Assembly: GCA_023213395.1 (NCBI GenBank)
Contig: CM041465.1
Coordinates: 21,576,001-21,640,000, forward strand
Direction of reading: 5' to 3'
DNA from: Cycas panzhihuaensis
Lineage: Eukaryota > Cycadophyta
Length of the DNA stretch: 64,000 nucleotides
Shown in pieces: positions 48,477 through 60,137 of the stretch. The position numbers and the translations under genes were made by a program. The notes beneath the pieces are model-generated. The model did no database searches. It worked only from the letters and a program-made list of their open reading frames with translations, and was not told the DNA's origin. Within the stretch, counting starts at the first letter, position 1. Every line of letters begins with the position of its first letter.

Positions 48477-50297
48477 ATGGCGATGCTCAGCTTCATCGAG
48501 ATGATATCTAGGGAGGACAAGGGGTTCCTACGGAGGTGTGGCCTATTTAAGGCCCTGAAGACACCTCAATACACGTCAGACCAGAGACTATTAGTAGATA
48601 TCGTATCACACTGGGACCAGAGGAGGCACGTTTTCCACCTACCCCAGGGGGGAGACATGACAGTGATGTTGAGGGATATCAGGCAAATACTGGGAGTACT
48701 GGCAACTGGGAGGTCGGTTACACTGGGAGTGCTGCCTAGTAATGAGGTAACACATAGGGAGGCAGCGGTGTTCTTCACAGGAGTATATAGATGGAAGAGG
48801 AGAGGAGTTCCTCTCTAGACCATGGTTATGTCCAGGATTCCTCGGGTGAGGAAGCTCATCACATTGTGCATTTTGTTCCAAATTTCTTAGAAACAGAACT
48901 ATAAGGACATCCCTGGGGGATGGATGGATGCAGTGCATCACTGTGAGGCTAGCGAGAGGATGGATTAGGCCACCCTAATAGCATTGAACCTTGTCACGTA
49001 ACTGGATACTATCAAGATGACAGGCAGGGGAGGACTATCATATAACACGTTGCTATAGTATTGGTTCTTCGATCATTTTAGAGCAGTGGCACTAGCGAGG
49101 GGACCACACCCCATTACAGAGTGGGCCCTAATGGTCCACAGGTGGCAGACTAGGTTGAGGGGGACAAAGGACCAGGCCCATGTCTGACGCTCAATGGAGG
49201 CTACATTGCTAGACCTCCTCACTATGACGGATTTTGTGGCAGATCCGTACAGGGCAGTGAGGTGGGACAGTGACGATGAGATAGGCAGAGCAGGGGCGCT
49301 CCCAGGGGATGATGATGATGGAGATAGAGGAGATGGGACTGGACCGTCATGACCTTCGGGAGAGGTAGGCCCATCGAGGGCAGAAGGAGGAGAAGGAGGG
49401 CCATTCGAGACTGCCGGCAGAGAAGCAGGCCCATCAGGGGCTATAGAGGAGAGCAGGGGGCTAGTGACACTGGGCCGCAGGCTACGAATTGTGAGGAGAT
49501 CTGGAGAGGTGACAGTTAAGCCAGTCCTAGTGAGGAGAGAGGCCCAGGCAGAGGTGGTACCTGAGGAGGAGGTACCAATAGTTGGCGGGGAGCCAGAAGC
49601 AGAGGCTATCACATAGGCAGAGGAGCGAGCAACTACGGCAGGTGAGACCTAACCATTTCTTGTTGTTTGATAGTCAGATAGATAGTTTAATTTGGTTTTA
49701 TTTTGGGATGCAGCTGGACATATACTGACGTATAGTATGTTGGATTTGTAGGTACCGTGGAGATCCAACAGTTAGTAGAGGCCATGGTGAGGGAGATGTT
49801 CCCTTAGGTATATGCAGAGGGGCAATTGCCCATCTAGATCGAGGATGCACCTAGATCGACAGGTGCCCACATGGCAGCATTCACCCCATTGGCGAGGGGA
49901 TAGATGCAGCGGGAGCTAGATGAGGCCCAGAGCAAGTGGGATGTGTTGCGGGGTCACGTACAAGCTCTAGAGGCTTGGGGAGGAGCAGGTGGAGGCACCG
50001 AGAGCAGGGTTCAGATAGCAGTGCTAGAGGAGCATCTCTGAGGAATGGAGAGTGAGAGGGATCGTATCTAGGCCCGATACGATCAGTTGGTAGACCAAGT
50101 GGCATCAAGGTCGAGCCGAAGCAAGATGTATACCCACACGGTGATGACGACACTGAGGCAGACACGTGATGAGGGGAGTGAGGTAGGGAGCTCACGGAGG
50201 CCCAGGAGGAGCCTCAAAGAGATGTGGTCCCCAGGAGAGGGATCACACCGACTAGGGGATGGTGCCCCAGGAGCAGGACAGCAATAGGATAGGACAC
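48477..50297 (+). pseudogene. E4 antisense PMD-like gene, exons 1 and 2, cut by E5
   Basis: Runs opposite to E4 pol. Exon 1 (48477-49641) is one unbroken frame of 388 codons with eight stops, all explainable by C-to-T or G-to-A, and no frameshift. It reads MAMLSFIEMISREDKGFLRR, TPQYTSDQRLLVDIVSHW, then HVFHLPQGGDMTVMLRDIRQ, the block that resembles the FHLP-G-E-T-L-D core of plant mobile domain (PMD) proteins, then DLLTMTDFVADPYRAVRWD and a Gly/Asp/Glu-rich region. After a phase-1 intron, exon 2 keeps the frame (VEIQQLVEAMVREMFP, MQRELDEAQSKWDVLRGH), rich in Gln/Glu and coiled-coil-like. E5 interrupts it at 50297. The PMD assignment is by motif only. Confidence 0.62.
49642..49751 (+). other. 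Intron of the E4 antisense gene (110 bp)
   Basis: ACGGCAG|GTGAGACC at the 5' side and TTGGATTTGTAG|GTACCG at the 3' side, T-rich inside. Removing it joins two long frames in phase (codon G|GT). Introns of 126 bp lie at the same place in E2 and E3. Confidence 0.65.
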
Positions 50298-52816
50298 TGA
50301 AATGCTCTCCGCGGGGCAATGATCCAACGCCTAGCGGGAAGGGCATAAAACAATACGCTAAACAGGCTAAATAGCGAGGATCATACCGCAGACGTCCGTC
50401 TTGGCCGAGCACCTGCACGGATCGCAAGGTGCCTGGTTGCTTCCAGGTAGCCGTGCAAGACGAGGCCTTCTTACCCTTCGGATGGCCGGGAAGGGAAAAG
50501 AATCCTCGCGCGTCGCTACTTCTCAAGGCAATGAGAAGGCGACGAGGGGGCAACCAACCAAAAGTGTAAAGAAAACGGGGTAGAATGCGGCTAGGGGATA
50601 CAACGCAAACAAGCCTTCTACTCCTATGTTATGCAATGTAACAAAGTAATACGAGAAGGCAAATGTAAAATAAACAGTTATTTTCCCTTCTTTTTTTATG
50701 TTCCTTTACCTATCAAAGTAAATGCAAAGAGACATAAAAGCATAAAGGAAATACGAGAGATACGTGGAAAATACCGGATACCAAGGCCCCGAGTAGAACG
50801 CAGGTTCCCTCCTGCGCTCCTTTCCTCCTCCCGCGATGCAACGCCGATCGCAGACAACGAATCTGGTGCACTTACCTCCCAAAAGCATGCAAGGACTAAA
50901 CGAAATGAAGGAAACGAAATCAAAGCTCAACCAAAAGGGAGAAGAAATACCATATGGGGCCGACCAAGAATCTGTCGATCTCGCAATGATTCCTCCAACG
51001 CAATCGCAAACAATCCCAACAAACGCCTTCCTCCTGGAGAGAGGCTACGAAGCACAACAAGATATATGTGTATATACCGAAAATGAAATCAACTACGCTA
51101 GAAAATGTAGTTAAGCACCAACATGTAACAAAATGAAACAAGGCCGCTGATAAATATGCGACCGTCAGACACCATAAACGCACCAAATGGGATTGAGTGT
51201 AGCCTCGGGATGGCTAACTCACCCACGAGAGGTCTCCACAGGTATAGGGAAACAAGTGCAAGATGCAACAAGGTGAGTCATGTAGTAACAAATTTCCTAC
51301 ACCAAGACGCAAACTCCACCCAACTCTCCAACCCTTCTCTACCTCCCTTTCCTAAGAAAGCACAAAGCTAAAGGGGAGAGGATAAGGGACTAACCCTTGG
51401 GGAGAAGGACGGCAATGGGGGACGGAACCCCGCCTATCTCCCTCAAATCCTCGTGAAAACCCTTTATGCCGGCTAGCTTAGGAAATGGCGAAGGAGGAAG
51501 CTAAGAGGAAGAGGATGGGATTCAAGGAAATGCAAGAAAATGCACCCAATCTAGGGCAGCACTATAGTAAGCCGCAACTAGCTAAGGTTACTTGCATCAA
51601 ATGACAAAGGAGATCCCAAGGAAAGCACACACAAAAGAAGGAGAAGAGCTTGCAAGTAAAATAACAAAAAGCAAGGAAAAATACACCAACAAGAGACAAG
51701 AAATACCTTGAATGAAGGAGAGCATGTATGCATGCACTTGGCCACTTGGAGCAGCAGCACAAGCAGTGTCTAAAGGCTGGTTTTAAGTGTCCTTTGCAAG
51801 AAGATGGAAGGAGGAAGCTCCGTGCAAGATGGGAGCTAGAAGTTGTCCTTTGGAGTAGTCTTTCTTGTAAAGAAATGCTTTGGATCTTTGAGTATTTGTA
51901 AGAGAAGGTGAAGCTTGTGGTGGAGAAACGTAGGGGCGAATGGCCCCGCAACTCCACCGGTAGTAGCCCACTTCACCTCTGCTCAACCGGCAGTACATGA
52001 AAATCCTTAGTTTCTGTGTTTTCCTTTGTCTTTTTGTAGAGAGCTTTTGCTTGGAAGTCTAGAAAAGTGAACTCAAGAATGAGGCAAATGAATGAAAAAA
52101 GAGTTTTTATGCCCTGGGCATAGCAGTGAACGCTGGGGCCCCGCGCCCAACTGCCGTGAGCCACGCCAGCCTGCCGAAAAACGCCGCCATCGTCACAGAG
52201 TTTCTTTTTTCAATTTTAACAGTCAGATGCAAGAAACTGGCAGATCGCTAAGTTTACCGCAGATGCACCGGCATCAACAAGAACTTTGTGGTACCGCTAA
52301 GTTTGCAGCGGTACAGCCTGAAATTTGAAAAAAGAGAAAAATACAACATAAAAGTCATAAAAATCAGCTTTTTAAGGTAAGAGCAAGGGCTGAACATGAA
52401 TTACATCAACTGGGGGAAGGCCCAGGCAGTGGGCAAGTACTCAAAATGGTGCAAAGAGCCCTAGCTAAGGGTTAAACCAGGCTTAGGAAGGGTTTGCAAC
52501 ATAAGTGGCATGTGGAAATAAGGACAAACGAGCTGGCAGGAGCATCCTGAGAGACCATGGAGACATCGTGAGTGGCTGTATGCCATACGGGGTGTCGCAT
52601 CCGCTTATGGATGCCTCACCGTGAGTCGTCATAGGCTAAGAGGTGCCGTTAGGCACATGTATTATGAACAGGCAAACGAGCAATGCGTGCAGGCAGGCAT
52701 ATGTCAATCAAATTACTCCAAATTACCTTAGTAATCATAAGTAAGAAAAGTGAAAACATATACCTGAACAAACCTGTGTCGATGCATCCCGAGTCCATTC
52801 CCACTAGCTGGGAACA
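50298..52816 (-). repeat. E5 3' LTR
   Basis: 2519 bp, starting on the minus strand TGTTCCCAGCTAGTGGGAAT at 52816 and ending at 50298 (plus-strand TGAAATGCTCTCCGCGG). Closely similar to 57618-60132. The differences are mainly small indels at CG-containing spots. Its 20-bp GGTACC array (52240-52317) is scrambled relative to the 5' LTR. Frames in 50401-51371 are shadows present in both LTRs. Confidence 0.92.
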
Positions 52817-53571
52817 TCGCCTCGCGCAGAGCCTCACCGCCTAAGCGTAATGTGATGGCGAATGCTGACAATCAAGAAACATGAGTAGCACATGCATATA
52901 TATATATAAGAATAATCAAGAGCAGCACGTGATCCAAGGGCGTAGGCAGGTGTCGTGGCGGAACGCGTGGACAAGGGAGACAGAGACGAGGACAACGTAG
53001 GGTCGCCACGCCGCCTGTGCATCGACCTGCAACTGGAATAAGCAATACAACGGGATGCCCCCGTTGCCAAGGTGCAACGTGAAGTGAGAGGCATCCAGCA
53101 AAGTAAACAAGTACAGCTAACTGATAACAATCGGAGACTTGGGCACGGGCTGGCCAGACAAGCCTCCACATGAAATGGTGTGTATCATGTATGATAGAGG
53201 TAGCATGTATGATTTATTTTGTAAATGAGTATTTTGTATGTTGTAAATATGTTGTAAATATTTGTATGTATATATTTTGTTGTAATATGCATGTGTTTCC
53301 TTCCATGTATGGCCATACGTCTAACAGGGGCACACACAACCACCGTAAACCGAGGTGATCGAGAGGTGTGAGGTTAGAGGATAGGGCGACATGCACGTCC
53401 ACAGGGGAGCATAGCGAAATATGCGAAGGAAACCACAAGCACGGGAGGGGGAGTAACGATACTCCCTAGCGTCGTCCTAGTTGGGGAATGCCCAAATAGG
53501 AGGACAAAGGTTCCCAAGAGCATACGGGAACGCGGGTTCCGCGGGAGGAACCAGAAACCAAACCGAAGAGA
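52817..53571 (-). other. E5 3' terminal noncoding segment with deletion junction
   Basis: 52817-53172 matches E4 46478-46845 (region 3' of aRNH). From about 53173 it matches E4 60260-60630 (region after pol). The aRNH gene, divergent promoter and PMD-like gene that lie between these in E4 are missing. A degenerate purine tract GCGAGGCGA borders the LTR (52817-52825, minus). Confidence 0.75.
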
Positions 53572-53826
53572 AATCCATCTTAAATTGCCATTCCACCCGT
53601 GGTTGGGAGGAATGAGAACAATTTGAGATGGTAGTTTAGGCTCGTTTCGGAGCACGAATCCATCTTAAATTGCCATTCCACCCGTGGTTGGGAGGAATGG
53701 GAACAATTTAAAATGGTAGTTTAGGCTCGTTTCGGAGCGAGAATCCATCTTAAATTGCCATTCCACCTGTGGTTGGGAGGAATGGGAACAATCTAAAATG
53801 GTAGTTTAGGCTCGTTTCGGAGCACG
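53572..53826. repeat. Three 85-bp tandem copies of the post-pol hairpin
   Basis: Units start at 53572, 53657 and 53742. Each holds an inverted repeat, arms CATCTTAAATTG.CATTCC and GGAATGGGAACAATTTAAAA, followed by TAGTTTAGGCTCGTTTCGGA. E2, E3 and E4 have one copy each at this position. Confidence 0.9.
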
Positions 53827-55166
53827 AGGAGAGGAAGAGGTGTGCCTAGACCCCATAAAGGTAGGGGTAGTCACACGCAGGGTAGGAGATAGGTGACGAA
53901 GAGTAGGGCCAGTATCGCTAAGCCTACTGGTAAACATACCATGGTCGGAATCAGATGAGTGCAACGGATCTGGCACGCGACGGATCGCATGGCAAGGTTA
54001 CATACGAGTAAGAGTGGCTTTAGTCCGAGGTAAGGATCTAGAGCGTGAAGAAGAAGTGCCTCTATGAGTGGCTCACGACGGGCGCCACGTGAAACCGCCG
54101 GGAGGTCGAGAAGATAAAATAAATGGTCGAGTTTAGGACCGGTGGCTCGAGCCATCAGAATGAGGAAGAGCGAGAATATCTGATCGAGATATTCCCCTAA
54201 GTGCTCACGAAACCAGGGTGACACGTCGAGAAGAGGGACCATAACCCTCGCTATCCGAATCAGAATCACTCATGGCGCTTGGCAATCAGAACCACCTACG
54301 CCAATAGGGGCAAACCTAACTAGGTTTGGCTCATGACATGGCATAGGGCTCGACTGATGAAGGTCGGTCTTCTGAAACAAAGGTCCCACGGAAGGGGTAA
54401 CCTCCTCAGGATCGCTATCTTCATCATCGAAACACCGCAGGCCGGATGAGAGGTGTGAGACTAAGATAGGCTCACGGGCAACAACTTTAACTTGTCCTTC
54501 ATGGACAAATTTGTTGCCCATCGCGTGGAGCAGATCGCTCCCATCCGGGTCGAGCCATGGTCGCCCAACAAGAGGTTGTACTCTACATCAACATCGAGTA
54601 CAAAGAACTTCGACAGGCTTTTCCCTCCTAAGGTGAGGGATAGGGAGATCGCCCCGGAGGGGACTTCTGGCCCCATCATACCCTTGGCATTTCCAAGGAT
54701 GACTAAGAGCTACTATGCCTAGCTCCTTGAGCATACGCCACAGTATAGCATTACCGTAAGAGCCATTATCTACAATGGTCCTCTTTACGATACAATCAGG
54801 GGTGTCAATGGTAATGACGAACGGGTAATGCAAAAGCTTCTCTCGCTTGATGGGAGATGGGAGATCTCTAGGATCAAATGAGATGACAGGTGGCCCATGG
54901 GAGGTAGCACCTATCGCATGGATGGAAGCGTCTTGTTGGCCAAGAGCTTCGAGAAGAAGAGCGCGTTGCTCAGGGCAGCTTCTCAAGACGTCCATCAAGG
55001 ACATTCCCGCAGCGACGGTATAGAGCTCGTCAACAATAGAAAAGGGTTTACCCTTCCCTGTGGGTTGGGTAAGCGCCCTTCTAAAGTTGAATCGCCCGGG
55101 GCGGACGGGAATAGTCTTGGGAAGCGCAGGAATCTCCGGAGGAACGGCCTAAGAGGATCAAGGTGA
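53827..55166 (-). pseudogene. E5 protease and Ser-rich linker
   Basis: Protease blocks on the minus strand: MSLMDVLRSCPEQRALLLEA at 55004, YPFVITIDTPDCIVKRTIVD near 54810, active site DNGSYGNAI near 54755, ELGIVALSHPWKCQGYDG near 54715. The frame then shifts to FVLDVDVEYNLLLGDHGS (54679-54461) and again to KFVHEGQVKVVAREPILVSH (54521-54270). The linker has RCFDDEDSDPEEVTPSVG near 54440 and a Ser/Arg-rich tail to about 53871. The three frames together give a whole domain, so at least two small indels separate it from function. These may be real or sequencing errors. Confidence 0.78.
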
Positions 55167-57442
55167 GATGTAGATGAAGAGGCACCTGCCTCTTTAGCAA
55201 CTTGGGACCCAAGTTAAGGCATATAACGGGTGGTCTCAAGCAATTGGACAACCTTCTTTCCCTTGTAGAAGGACCGCTGAAGGTGATGGAGCACGGTCAG
55301 GGGAGCGCGAAGAGGAAGGTGACCTTCGCACACCCTTCCCTCTACCATGCGAAGGGCGAGGATCGGGAGATCTATCCCACCCGACTGTATCTTTGCTGAA
55401 CATCGCGACCACGTTCCCCATGTTTGGGGAACGGGTCTCTATAAATGGGCTGATCGAGATTAGGCCTCGATGCTCGCCTGGGGGACGAGTCGCGTGGGTG
55501 CTGTGCCCGGCAACGCGCATCGTCATGGAAACACTCCCCGTGGATGGAACACCACCTCTTCTCAAGGGGAGGATCGGTCCTCCTTGCTTGAGAAGGTTGG
55601 GTGTTGCCCCCTTTGGGGGGCATCGCACGAGAAGTCTGCTGAACAGGTCTATGGGAGGTAGGCGATGAAGGAGGTTGGAGTTTTAGCTCCTTCATCGTGC
55701 GCTCAAATGAGCGAATGGCAGAAGTAAGGGGATCTAGGGTCCTCTCAGTCGGGTGAGAGGTGGTCCTAGCGGTCGAAGGTTCGTTTCCTTCGGGGGAGGC
55801 GCTCACGACGCTATGCGAGGGCTTGGGAGGTTTCTTGAGTCCCGCTTGATCTCAATAGCCTCCAACGCCAAGCACCTCGAATCGCGAGTCACACGTTGTT
55901 GCCCCATCTTGAGGACCTCCACATGCACCTCGTGACGGCGTATTGACAAAGATCCTCTTCAACTCCTCAGGCAAGGTGGCCTTGGTGGAGTGAAGAAGAT
56001 CGTGAAAGCGTCGCACAAAGTCACGGTTCATCTCATCGTGACCTTGTTTGAGCGACAGAAGCGCCTTCATTCCGCTTTCGAATGGACTACGTCAAAGTAG
56101 TTGACGAACTCGCCCACTAGCCGGAATGAGGAAATCGAATGGGGTGAAGGTGGTAGAACCACTTGAGGGCGTCGCCCTGCAAGGACCGCGGGAAGAGCTT
56201 CATCAAGATATGGTCGTAGGCCCAATAGTCGATGCACGCCATAGAAAAGATGCACACATGTTCGGTTGGGTCTTGCGACGAAGTCCCATCAAATTTGGGG
56301 ACTTCAGGAGGATGAGGCGGCAAGTTAGTCCTCAACGCCTCAGACAAGGGCGCCGACCTATAGTCCACGAAGGATGTGCCCTTGCCTCGGGCTAAGGGAT
56401 CGACAACCCAAGAAGGAACGGATGGGGTGTCGGTCCCATCCCTCCTGAGGAAACACCTTGTGGGAAGGGGGGTCCGGGTAGATGTTCTCGAAAGGAGGCG
56501 CTCCTCAGGCCGACGCAGCAGCAGGAGTCGCTACCGACGCCGGAACAGAGGGTGAGGGACCGGTTTTGCCCATATGGGCCACCCGTGGGTGGCGCGACCC
56601 CATATGGGTGCAACGGGTCCACTCCATGATGTGGAGGTGGTTTCTGCCCCGCCCCAAGGTTGTGACGTAGCCAGGGGCACGTAAGAGAAGGACCACCAAC
56701 CGGTTTCGGACGATGTAGGAGTGGGTCCTACATGGCTAGCGGCGGCGGCCTAGTAGGGCCTCGAGGCTCACTAGGGAACGCGCGCCACGTTCGGCGGTGG
56801 CACGCGGCGCTTGGTTTGAACAGGCATACTAACTCGAGTTGGGGAACGGACACGCCGCGAGTGTCCCGGCGAGTGGGACCACGACTAGGGGCAGCGCAAC
56901 ACTCGCTTTAAGAGCCGGGTAGACACGGCATGGGACGTGTGCGCGCGGACGTATCAATCGTCAGAGATGACGTGGGCATGGATGAGGAAGACGCCACGCT
57001 GCGTAGCATCTCCGTTAACCATCTAGGAGGCGGTTGGCGAATCGCCGAAAGTACTCGCCAAGCGCCTCGACCGCGTCGGCGGAGGGGTATCCTCATAGCC
57101 ATACGAGGTCGGCGACTTCAAAGGGATCCCTGGCGCCTCGTAAGGCTCGCCAAAGGGGTGGCGAGACTCGTGAAGGGCAGGATCTTCCGTTGCATGAGCG
57201 GAAGGCTCAAAGTCATCTGGGTGGAAATGGTCATCTGGGTAATAGATGGAATCCTCGCCCTCATGGGTGGATTCCGGAACGGACGAAGGGAACTCTTGAG
57301 TTCCTGAAGTCATGGCATGGTAGGCCCAATCAGACGGGTAACCTTCCATTGCTGAAACGGGGTTCGACAATGGAATGAAATGCGACGATTGGTCTTCTAA
57401 CAACGGCGGCAAACCCCGCAAGCGGCGCGAGAAACGTCGCAT
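55167..57442 (-). pseudogene. E5 Gag polyprotein
   Basis: Gag starts MRRFSRRLRGLPPLLEDQSS at 57442, the start used to place the others. Open frames on the minus strand are 57442-57023 (N-terminal, Pro/Ser/His-rich), 56368-56117 (DYRSAPLSEALRTNLPPHPP, PKFDGTSSQDPTEHVCIFSM, DALKWFYHL; capsid core), 56070-55852 (MKALLSLKQGHDEMNRDFVR) and 55806-55372, with an intact zinc knuckle WCSIHGECFHDDARC (C-x2-H-x4-H-x4-C). All motifs are present and residues are better kept than in E1-E3, but small indels break the frame about four times. If those are sequencing errors, this Gag may be intact. Confidence 0.82.
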
Positions 57443-57597
57443 GCAACGCCTCCGTGAGCGTTGTTAGAAAAAGTGAAAAGGAAAAGAAAGGAAAGCACTG
57501 CAAACCCGTTGGGGGTTGCCCAACTCAAAACATAGAATGCGAACCTACCTAAAGGCAAGAGCACCAACACGAAGGGGAAGCGGATCTAGCTCCTTAT
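57443..57597 (-). other. E5 untranslated leader
   Basis: Short leader between primer-binding site and gag ATG, with AACCCCCAACGGG near 57510 on the minus strand. The same AACCCCCAAC string is in E2 near 6885. Confidence 0.55.
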
Positions 57598-57617
57598 CGC
57601 GCCCCAAGATGGTCGCC
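57598..57617 (-). other. E5 primer-binding site
   Basis: GGCGACCATCTTGGGGCGC directly follows the 5' LTR on the minus strand. It shares the GGCGACCAT core with E1 and E3. Confidence 0.62.
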
Positions 57618-60132
57618 TGAAACGCCTCCGCGGGCAATGATCCAACGCCAGCGGAAGGGCATAAAACAATACGCTAAACAAAGCTAAATAGCGAGGATCA
57701 TACTCGCAGGACGTCCGTGCCCCGGAGCGCTGCACGGATCGCAAGGTGCTGGTTGCTCTGTGTAGCCGCAGCAAGACGAGGCCTTCTTACCCTTCTGATG
57801 GCCGGAAGGAAAAGAATCCTCGGCCGCTACTTCTCAAGGCAATGAGAAGGCGACGAGGGGCAACCAACCAAAAGTGTAAAGAAAACGGGTAGAATGCGCT
57901 AGGGATACAACGCAAACAAGCCTTCTACTCCTATGTTATGCAATGTAACAAAGTAATACGAGAAAGCAAATGTAAAATAAAGCTTATTTTCCTTCTTCTT
58001 TTATGTTCCTTTACCTATCAAAGTAAATGCAAAGAGACATAAAAGCATAAAGGAAATACGAGAGATACGTGGAAAATACCTGGATACGGCGTCTGAGTAG
58101 AAACGCAGGTTCCCCTCCTCGGTTGCGCTCCTTTCCTCCTCCCGCGCATGCAACGTCGATCGCAGACAACGAACGGGGTGCACTTACCTCCCCAAAAGCA
58201 TGCAAGGACTAAACGAAATGAAGGAAACGAAAGCAAAGCTCAACCAAAAAGGGAGAAGAAATACCATATGGGGGCCGACCCAAGAACGGTCGATCTCAAG
58301 CAATGATTCCTCCAACGCAATCCTCGCAAACAATCCCAACAAACGCCTTCCTCTCGAGAGAGGCTACGAAGCACAACAAGATATATGTGTATATACGAAA
58401 ATGAAATCAACTACGCTTAGAAAATGTAGTTAAGCACCAACATGTAACAAAAATGAAACAAGGCCGCGCGATAAATATGCGGACCGTCGTACACCATAAA
58501 ACGCACCAAATGGGGTTGAGTGTAGCCCTGGATGGCTAACTCACCCACGAGAGGTCTCCACAGGTATAGGGAAAACAAAGGCTAGCATGCAACAAGGTGA
58601 GTCATGTAGTAACAAATTTCCTACACCAAGAGGGAAACTCAACCCAACTCTCCAAGGCTTCCCTAGTCTGCTTTCCTAAGAAAGCACTGCTAAAGGGGAG
58701 AGGATAAGGGACTAACCCTTGGGGAGAAGGACTGAAATGGGGACTAACCCCGCCTATCTCCCTCAAATCCTCGTGAAAACCCTTTATGCCTAGCTAGCTT
58801 AGGAAATGGCGAAGGAGGAAGCTAAGAGGAAGAGGATGGGATTCAAGGAATGCAAGAAAATGCACCCAATCTAGGGCAAGACTATAGTAAGCCGCAACTA
58901 GCTAAGGTTACTTCGTCAAATGACAAAGGAGATCCCAAGGAAAGCACACAAAAGAAGGAGAAGAGCTTGCAAGTAAAATAACAAAAGCAAGGAAAATACA
59001 CCAACAAGAGACAAGAAATACCTTGAATGAAGGAGAGCATGTATGCATGCACTTGGCCACTTGGAGCAAAGAAAGACAAGCAAAGGTCTAAAGGTCGGTT
59101 TTAAGTGTCCTTTGCAAGAAGATGGAAGGAGGAAGCTCAGGTGCAAGATGGGAGCTAGAAGTTGTCCTTTGGAGTAGTCTTTCTTGTGAAGAAATGCTTT
59201 GGATCTTTGAGTATTTGTAAGAGAAGGTGAAGCTTGTGGTGGAGAAACGAGGGGGCAAAGAATGGCCCCGCAACTCCAAATGGTAGTAGCCCACTTCACC
59301 TCTGCTCAACTGCTGTACATGAAAATCCTTAGTTTCTGTGTTTTCCTTTGTCTTTTGTAGAGAGTTTTTGCTTGGAAGTCTAGAAAAGTGAACTCAAGAA
59401 TGAGGCAAATGAATGAAAAAAGAGTTTTTATGCCTTGGGCATAGCAAGTGAACGTTGGGGCCCTCGCGCCCAACTGTTCGAGCCACGCCAGCTCAAAAAA
59501 CGCGCCATCGTCACAGGGTTTCTTTTTTCAATTTTAAGCGATCGTCTGGCAAACTTCGCGGTACCGCTAAGTTTACCGCGGTATGCACTGGTACCGCTGC
59601 AAACTTTGTGGTACCGCTAAGTTTGCAGCGGTACAGCCTGAAATTTGAAAAAAGAGAAAAATACAACATAAAAGTCATAAAAATTAGCTTTTTAAGGTAA
59701 GAGCAAGGGCTGAACATGAATTACATCAATCGGGGAAGGCCTGTGCAGCAAGTACTCAAAATGGTGCAAAGAGCCCTAGCTAAGGGTTAAACCAGGCTTA
59801 GGAAGGGTTTGCAACATAAGTGGCATGTGGCAATAAGGACAAACGAGCTGGCAGGAGCATCCTGAGAGACCATGGAGACATCGTGAGTGGCTGTACGCCA
59901 TACGGGGTGTCGCATCCGCTTATGGATGCCCTCACCGTGAGTCGTCATAGCTAAGAGGTGCCGTTAGGCACATGCATTATGAACAGGCAAACGAGCAATG
60001 CGTGCAGGCAGGCATATGTCAATCAAATTACTCCAAATTACCTTAGTAATCATAAGTAAGAAAAGTGAAAACATATACCTGAACAAACCTGTGTCGATGC
60101 ATCCCGAGTCCATTCCCACTAGCTGGGAAACA
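57618..60132 (-). repeat. E5 5' LTR
   Basis: 2515 bp, starting on the minus strand TGTTTCCCAGCTAGTGGGAA at 60132 and ending at 57618. Promoter parts are annotated separately. Frames in 58001-59300 have counterparts in the 3' LTR and no domain, so they are shadows. Confidence 0.93.
59423..59637 (-). promoter_or_regulatory. E5 LTR promoter: phased GGTA units and TATA box
   Basis: On the plus-strand listing GGTA occurs at 59560, 59580, 59590, 59610 and 59630, so spacing is 20, 10, 20 and 20 bp, in units like GGTACCGCTAAGTTTACCGC. About 128 bp further in the direction of transcription is CATAAAAACT (59423-59432, minus), a TATA-like box. Between them is a GTTGGG..CCCAAC stem (59454-59474) where other copies have inverted telo-boxes. 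Transcription would start shortly after 59423. Confidence 0.6.
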
Positions 60133-60137
60133 GACAC

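Larger units (their letters stand above)
50298..60132 (-). mobile_element. E5: young, complete gag-PR-only gypsy element in E4
   Basis: 9835 bp, flanked by perfect GACAC duplications (50293-50297 and 60133-60137). LTRs are 57618-60132 (5') and 50298-52816 (3'). Internal order on the minus strand is primer-binding site, gag, PR, linker, post-pol hairpin (three copies), terminal noncoding, 3' LTR. It lacks RT, RNase H and integrase, and also the whole PMD/aRNH cassette. CG dinucleotides are common here and rare in the older copies. It is a non-autonomous member that depends on enzymes from relatives. Confidence 0.92.

Noticed and set aside
49073-49612. 179-codon minus-strand ORF in E4
   Set aside because: Shadow of PMD-like exon 1; its Pro/Ser-rich translation has no conserved counterpart.
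50631-51186. Overlapping ORFs of 75-151 codons on both strands
   Set aside because: They lie inside the E5 LTR, have partial counterparts in the other LTR, show no domain and no codon bias, and change frame between LTRs.
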